64,000 nucleotides of DNA from CAYNRA01 sp046293395. Lineage in GTDB: Bacteria > Bacteroidota > Bacteroidia > Cytophagales > Spirosomataceae. Below are positions 59,506 through 64,000 of the stretch, in pieces (the first letter of the stretch is position 1; every line of letters begins with the position of its first letter). The notes below the pieces were generated by a model. The model saw nothing but the letters and a program-made list of their open reading frames with translations, did not search any database and had not been told where the DNA came from. Both the position numbers and the translations under genes were made by a program. The stretch spans positions 310,001-374,000 of the forward strand of contig JBKBOU010000003.1 of NCBI GenBank assembly GCA_046293395.1, in the 5' to 3' direction.

Positions 59506-61827
59506 TTACCTTCTTTTCTTATTTTTGGGTGATTTTCCACCTTTCTTTTGTCCAGACGGAAACGGTCTTGCGCCTTTTCGTTCCGTTCTTTTTCGGGTAT
59601 TTCCTCCGCGTCTGCTGAACGTGGGTATAGAGTTTGCAAAGAGCAAATCAATACTTCTACTTTGCATATCAGTTCCTTTGATTTTCACTTCGACGACATC
59701 ACCGAAAGTGAATATTTTCCCTGAATTTTGTCCGACAACGCGGTAATTATCTGGTTCAAACGAATAGAAATCGTCGTTTAAGTCAGCGAGACGTACCATG
59801 CCTTCGCAGTTGGTATTTTTAATTTCGACGAAAATACCAAAATCCGTTACCCCCGTAATCACGCCTTCGTATATTTCGTCGAAGTCCTGCATAGACATAA
59901 ATTCGACTTGTTTGTATTTGATGGAGGCACGTTCGGCTTCGGAGGCGAGTTTTTCTCGTTCAGAGGAATGTTTGCATTTCTGTTCAAATGCTATTTTATC
60001 TGCGGAGCTTCCACCGTCTAAATAATGCTGCAAAAGGCGGTGCGCCATCATATCTGGATAGCGCCGAATGGGCGACGTAAAATGGCTATAATGATCGAAA
60101 GCTAGTCCAAAATGACCACTTGTTTGGGTAGAATATTTGGCTTTAGACATCGTCCGAACCGCCAGTGACTCCAAGATATTTTGAACAGGAGTACCTTCAA
60201 TTTTTTGGACGAGGGCGTTCAAGGATTTGGACAAAACGTCTGAATTTTCTGTCTTCACGGTAAAACCTAACTTCGAAGCAAATTTGGCAAAAACCTCCAC
60301 TTTTTCGGGGTTGGGTGGTTCGTGAACTCGATACACCATCGTCGGTGCGACCTCAGTGGCATCGGCTTTTTTAGGTCGTTTAGAAGTGGGCAGAAAGTGT
60401 TGGAAGAAAATAAATTCAGCGACCCTTTTATTCGCTAATAACATAAATTCTTCGATTAATTTATGTGCGTCCTTCCGAACTTTGGTGTAAATACCTATGG
60501 GTGTCCCGTCTTCGCTGAGCTGAAATTTCACTTCGGGCGTTTCGAAATTAAAGGCTCCTTTCGCAAAACGTTTTTCACGGAATAATTTAGCCAACGTATT
60601 CAAATGCGTGAGAACGGGCTCAAATTGTGTCTGAACGGATTCGTCAGCGAACGTTTTTTCCAGTATTTCTTGGGCTTCTTCGTAGGCAAACCGTTTGTCG
60701 GAATGAATGACGGCACGTCCAAACCATTCCTTGACTAATTTCCCTTCGGGGGTCATTTCAAAAACAGCGGAAAAGACCAATTTATCTTCATTGGGACGAA
60801 GAGAGCAAAGCCCATTGGAGAGTTTTTCGGGCAACATCGGAATCGTTCTATCGACTAGATAAACGGATGTTGCACGTCGGAGGGCTTCTTCTTCCAATTT
60901 CGAACCGGGCTGTACGTAATGCGTAACATCCGCGATGTGAATCCCGATTTCGACGTTTCCATTTTCTTTGTATTCGTAGCTCAAAGCGTCGTCAAAGTCT
61001 TTGGCGTCGTGTGGGTCAATGGTAAAAGTGAGTACAGAGCGAAAATCTCTTCTGCGGGCAATTTCTTCGTCGGAGATGTGCGTAGAAATTTGCTCTGCCT
61101 CTTGTTCTACTTCTTCAGGAAACTGAACGGGCAAGCCAAACTCCGCCATGATGGCATTCATTTCTGCGTTATTTTCACCGACTTTTCCTAAAATATCCAC
61201 GATTTTCCCGGTTGCTTGTTTGGGGCCTTGCGGGTAAGAGAGAATCTCGACGACGACGATATCGTCGGGGGCTGCGTGAGACAAATTGGTTTTAGAGATG
61301 AAGATTTCTTGGTGAAAACTTCGGTTATCTGACTTGAAAATACCGTAGTTTCCAAATATTTTCACTTTCCCGACGATTCGCTGTTGCGCTCTTTCGAGGA
61401 TACGAATGACTTTTCCTTCCGGATTATTTCCTTTTTTACGCGTAGTTGGGAGAATTTTTACTTCAACGGTGTCTCCGTTCCAAGCTTCGTTGAGGTCTTC
61501 TACTTCGACGAAAATATCAGGTTCGCCTTCTGTGTGCCTAATAAATGCAAAGCGTGGATTCACAAAATCAACCTTTCCGACGACAGTTTGAGTGGCGGGA
61601 GCGGCGGGCGTAGTGGCTATATATCGGTTTCGACCGACAGCTTTCAGGCGGCCTTTTTCCTGCAATTCTTCAATCATGAGTTGAACAAAAAGCTTGTCTG
61701 CCTCATCGTAAATATCAAAAGCATTGAGTAAGTCATTGAGTGTCAAGGGGCGTTCTACTTTTTGTGCGTAGAACTGATAAATTTCCTCTTTTTGTAGGTC
61801 TGAGGACGACTTTTTCTTTTTTGGCAT
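59506..61827 (-). CDS. rnr: Ribonuclease R
   Basis: 3'-5' exoribonuclease that degrades structured RNA. From ATG 61827 (MPKKKKSSSDLQKEE) it is 773 residues. Domains in order: helix-turn-helix and cold-shock-like domains, the RNB catalytic domain with TIDPHDAKDFDDALSYEY (four metal-binding Asp), EEEALRRATSVYLVDRTIPM, FASPIRRYPDMMAHRLL-type motif at HFTSPIRRYPDMMAHRLL, then an S1 domain (EGVITGVTDFGIFVEIKN) and a Lys/Arg-rich tail. The frame is open to 61944, but that extension lacks family resemblance. Confidence 0.95.
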   Translation of the reverse strand: MPKKKKSSSDLQKEEIYQFYAQKVERPLTLNDLLNAFDIYDEADKLFVQLMIEELQEKGRLKAVGRNRYIATTPAAPATQTVVGKVDFVNPRFAFIRHTEGEPDIFVEVEDLNEAWNGDTVEVKILPTTRKKGNNPEGKVIRILERAQQRIVGKVKIFGNYGIFKSDNRSFHQEIFISKTNLSHAAPDDIVVVEILSYPQGPKQATGKIVDILGKVGENNAEMNAIMAEFGLPVQFPEEVEQEAEQISTHISDEEIARRRDFRSVLTFTIDPHDAKDFDDALSYEYKENGNVEIGIHIADVTHYVQPGSKLEEEALRRATSVYLVDRTIPMLPEKLSNGLCSLRPNEDKLVFSAVFEMTPEGKLVKEWFGRAVIHSDKRFAYEEAQEILEKTFADESVQTQFEPVLTHLNTLAKLFREKRFAKGAFNFETPEVKFQLSEDGTPIGIYTKVRKDAHKLIEEFMLLANKRVAEFIFFQHFLPTSKRPKKADATEVAPTMVYRVHEPPNPEKVEVFAKFASKLGFTVKTENSDVLSKSLNALVQKIEGTPVQNILESLAVRTMSKAKYSTQTSGHFGLAFDHYSHFTSPIRRYPDMMAHRLLQHYLDGGSSADKIAFEQKCKHSSEREKLASEAERASIKYKQVEFMSMQDFDEIYEGVITGVTDFGIFVEIKNTNCEGMVRLADLNDDFYSFEPDNYRVVGQNSGKIFTFGDVVEVKIKGTDMQSRSIDLLFANSIPTFSRRGGNTRKRTERKGARPFPSGQKKGGKSPKNKKRR

Positions 61828-61968
61828 AAACAAATGATAAAATAATCTATAAATATAGTAACAAAAGCGACGAAAAGGCGAACAGAATAACAGAAAGTTA
61901 GCGAACTTTGTCGGATTTATTTTTCCTGTTTTTTCACAAAACATACCTATTCAACCAAGAAACTACCC

Positions 61969-64000
61969 ATGTATTGGAAAAAAATTCTTTTGAGCATTGC
62001 GTTACTTACAGGCAGCCATGCCTTTCTTTTCTCACAAAACACGAAGGCAGTTTATCATATCAAACGTACGACAGAACCGATTCGTTTAGACGGATTGATA
62101 GACGAAGTTGTTTGGGAATCTGCGCAAATAGCTCAGCAATTTTTCTTGGAAAAGCCGTACGATACTTCGTATGCCACAGCACAAACAGAGGTTCGCGTTC
62201 TTTTTGATGAGCAATTTATTTATGTTGCAGCCAAAGCGTATCAACCAAGAAATGCCTATACGGTTTCTTCTTTCAAACGAGATTACCCTGGTGGAACGAG
62301 TGATGTTTTCACTGTAAATATTGATACCTTTCGGGATAGGCTGAATGGTTTCCAATTTGGGGTTTCTCCACTCAATGTGCAACGAGAAGGACTTATTTCG
62401 AACGGGCAAGATGTAGATAATTCATGGGATAATCGGTGGTTTTCTGAAGTAAAAAATTACCCAGATTATTGGACAGTCGAGATTGCCATTCCTTTCAAAA
62501 CCTTGCGATACAAAGTAGCTGAAGGCGAAAACGCGTGGCATATTAATTTTGGGCGCAGTTATATGCAAATCAACGAAGTGTCTAACTGGTCTCCAGTTCC
62601 GCGTAATTTTCGTTCCAATAACCTTGGGTTTGCAGGCACATTAATTTGGGATGACACACCGCCTACGCCTTCCAAAAACATTGCTTTTATTCCATATATT
62701 TCTTCTGGAATCGTCCAAGATTTTCCACGTACAAAATCAGACTTACAAGAACTTCCAAAAAGTACAGATCGTAATCTAGGTTTCGGTTTTGATGCAAAAG
62801 TAGCCGTAACGCCTTCCCTTAATTTGGATGTAACGGTCAATCCGGACTTCTCCCAAGTAGAAGTAGATCAGCAGCAAACCAACCTTTCTCGTTTTGAACT
62901 ATTCTTTCCTGAGCGTCGGCAATTTTTCATTGAAAACGCCGATTTATTTGGTAATTTTGGTTTTCCGGATACACGTGCATTTTTCTCTCGCCGAATTGGT
63001 ATTGCTCGAAATCCAAGAACAGGACTGGCACAACAAGTTCCTATCCAAGCAGGTTTACGTTTGAGCGGGAAACTAAATAACGATTGGCGAATTGGTGTTT
63101 TAACGATGCAAACACGCCAAACGACCATTGGGTCAGACCAACTTCCTGCCACCAACTATTCTGTGGTGACGGCACAAAGAAAGCTATTTACCCGTTCAGC
63201 TATCAGTGGTTTTATTGTAAACAAAGAAACCTTTTTAAATGGCATTGACCCTTCTCAACAAATTGGTTTACAGGCATTTAATCGGGTTGCAGGAGTAGAG
63301 TTCAACTTCTTTACACCCGATAATAAGTGGGAAATAGAAAGTTATGCGCACCAATCCATTACGCCAGAACAACGCCCAGACGCAGCAAGTTTTGGACAAT
63401 ACATCGGCTACCATCATCCCAACATTGACTTAAACTTTGCCATCAGTCGCATCGGCGAAAACTACCAAGCAGAAGTCGGTTATGTACCTCGAAACGGGAT
63501 TTACTCAACGTTTAGACCTTCCAAATTGGTTTTAAATCCACGCAAAGCAAGTATCAACAAATACATTAATTCGTACGGAATAGGTACAGACGGCAAAGAC
63601 GTTTTCGACTTATCTGGCAAACGGCTGGACTCCGAAACTGCCTTTTTCCTTTTTTTAACTTCGCCGGATAGAACTGAGTTTTCAACGGGCTATTTTCGGG
63701 GCTTTACGTATTTATTTAATTCATTTGACCCAACAAATGCGACAGATAACCCAGACCCTCGGTTCTATCAAAACGTCATTCCGTTGCCTGTAGGAAGTTA
63801 TCGTTACGAAGCATTTTTCTTAAACCTTGAGACGAGTTCGCGCCGTGACTTTCAAGCAAAGATTGATTGGTTCATCGGCGATTATTTCAATGGCAAAGGA
63901 ACAGGACTAAACAGTAGTTTAGCTTATCGTGTGCAACCGTATGGTACGTTTACGATTGATGCGAATTTTACGGCAATAGATTTACCCAAACCTTACAATA
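61969..64000 (+). CDS. DUF5916 protein with N-terminal CBM9-like domain (5' part, runs off window)
   Basis: The ATG at 61969 opens a frame of 677 complete codons to the right edge. After a signal peptide (MYWKKILLSIALLTGSHAFL) comes a CBM9-like domain (IRLDGLIDEVVWESAQIAQQ, VRVLFDEQFIYVAAKAY, YWTVEIAIPFKTLRY). The DUF5916 beta-barrel-like region follows, marked by LDVTVNPDFSQVEVDQQQTN and FFPERRQFFIENADLF. The family is common in Bacteroidota outer membranes; function unknown. It is divergent from rnr. Confidence 0.88.
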   Translation, partial: MYWKKILLSIALLTGSHAFLFSQNTKAVYHIKRTTEPIRLDGLIDEVVWESAQIAQQFFLEKPYDTSYATAQTEVRVLFDEQFIYVAAKAYQPRNAYTVSSFKRDYPGGTSDVFTVNIDTFRDRLNGFQFGVSPLNVQREGLISNGQDVDNSWDNRWFSEVKNYPDYWTVEIAIPFKTLRYKVAEGENAWHINFGRSYMQINEVSNWSPVPRNFRSNNLGFAGTLIWDDTPPTPSKNIAFIPYISSGIVQDFPRTKSDLQELPKSTDRNLGFGFDAKVAVTPSLNLDVTVNPDFSQVEVDQQQTNLSRFELFFPERRQFFIENADLFGNFGFPDTRAFFSRRIGIARNPRTGLAQQVPIQAGLRLSGKLNNDWRIGVLTMQTRQTTIGSDQLPATNYSVVTAQRKLFTRSAISGFIVNKETFLNGIDPSQQIGLQAFNRVAGVEFNFFTPDNKWEIESYAHQSITPEQRPDAASFGQYIGYHHPNIDLNFAISRIGENYQAEVGYVPRNGIYSTFRPSKLVLNPRKASINKYINSYGIGTDGKDVFDLSGKRLDSETAFFLFLTSPDRTEFSTGYFRGFTYLFNSFDPTNATDNPDPRFYQNVIPLPVGSYRYEAFFLNLETSSRRDFQAKIDWFIGDYFNGKGTGLNSSLAYRVQPYGTFTIDANFTAIDLPKPYN

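Overview
The window is a chromosomal segment from a Bacteroidota bacterium, most likely a Cytophagales-type member. The signs are a type IX secretion (T9SS) C-terminal sorting domain, SprB repeats, a TANFOR-domain giant surface protein, many Sec-exported lipoproteins, a DUF5916 protein, and promoters of the TTG-N17-23-TAnnTTTG type (good examples at 4314-4347 and 54955-54984). Coding density is high and the two strands are used in blocks.

Layout. 1-8.3 kb is housekeeping: mutS (cut by the window edge at its Walker A motif), recF, pdhA, a TPR membrane protein, ribH, an aspartate kinase and serS. 8.3-13.2 kb is a decayed accessory patch: a truncated Crp/Fnr gene, two small exported proteins, a gene remnant, an intact IS256-family element with an 8-bp target duplication, a lipoprotein and a GNAT acetyltransferase. 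13.3-18.5 kb holds an outer-membrane protein with six thrombospondin-type-3 repeats, a DEAD-box helicase, a NUDIX hydrolase and a polytopic membrane protein. 18.5-34.1 kb is one 15.6-kb minus-strand operon of five exported proteins: a beta-barrel, a 2040-residue TANFOR protein, an FN3 protein, a PKD lipoprotein and a 1.36-kiloresidue SprB/T9SS protein.

The highlight is 34.4-44.4 kb, a divergent RiPP gene cluster that I read as a heavily tailored lasso-peptide pathway. The minus arm encodes an HPr-kinase-like peptide kinase, a PAPS-type sulfotransferase, an APS kinase, a PqqD-like leader-binding protein (B1), a transglutaminase-like leader peptidase (B2) and a nucleotidyltransferase. The plus arm encodes a YkgJ-like Cys-cluster protein, an asparagine-synthetase-like lasso cyclase lacking the Cys2 nucleophile, a GT1 glycosyltransferase and two more sulfotransferases. 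A 48-residue ORF too short for ordinary gene calling (44294-44440, minus) has a W-x-x-P leader motif, a Thr near the predicted cleavage site, a Glu placed for an 8- or 9-residue ring, a Tyr, and a C-terminal Ser. It is the best precursor candidate. APS kinase plus three sulfotransferases suggests a sulfated lasso peptide, which I do not know as a described class.

44.5-53.8 kb is an AT-rich accessory block: a tail-collar protein, a membrane protein, a 905-residue beta-rich/helical protein, a 617-residue unknown, a lipoprotein tyrosinase and a cysteine-dioxygenase-like cupin protein. Two related palindromes (34185-34212 and 53896-53937), each about 100 bp upstream of a minus-strand start and each next to the same TGACCGTTAAAT sequence, bracket the 19.7 kb holding the lasso cluster and this block. 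54.1-64 kb returns to ordinary genes: a PIN toxin/antitoxin pair, tRNA-Phe, an HdrC-like Fe-S membrane protein, nadA, a trehalase-family protein with altered active-site motifs, rnr, and the start of a DUF5916 gene that runs off the right edge.
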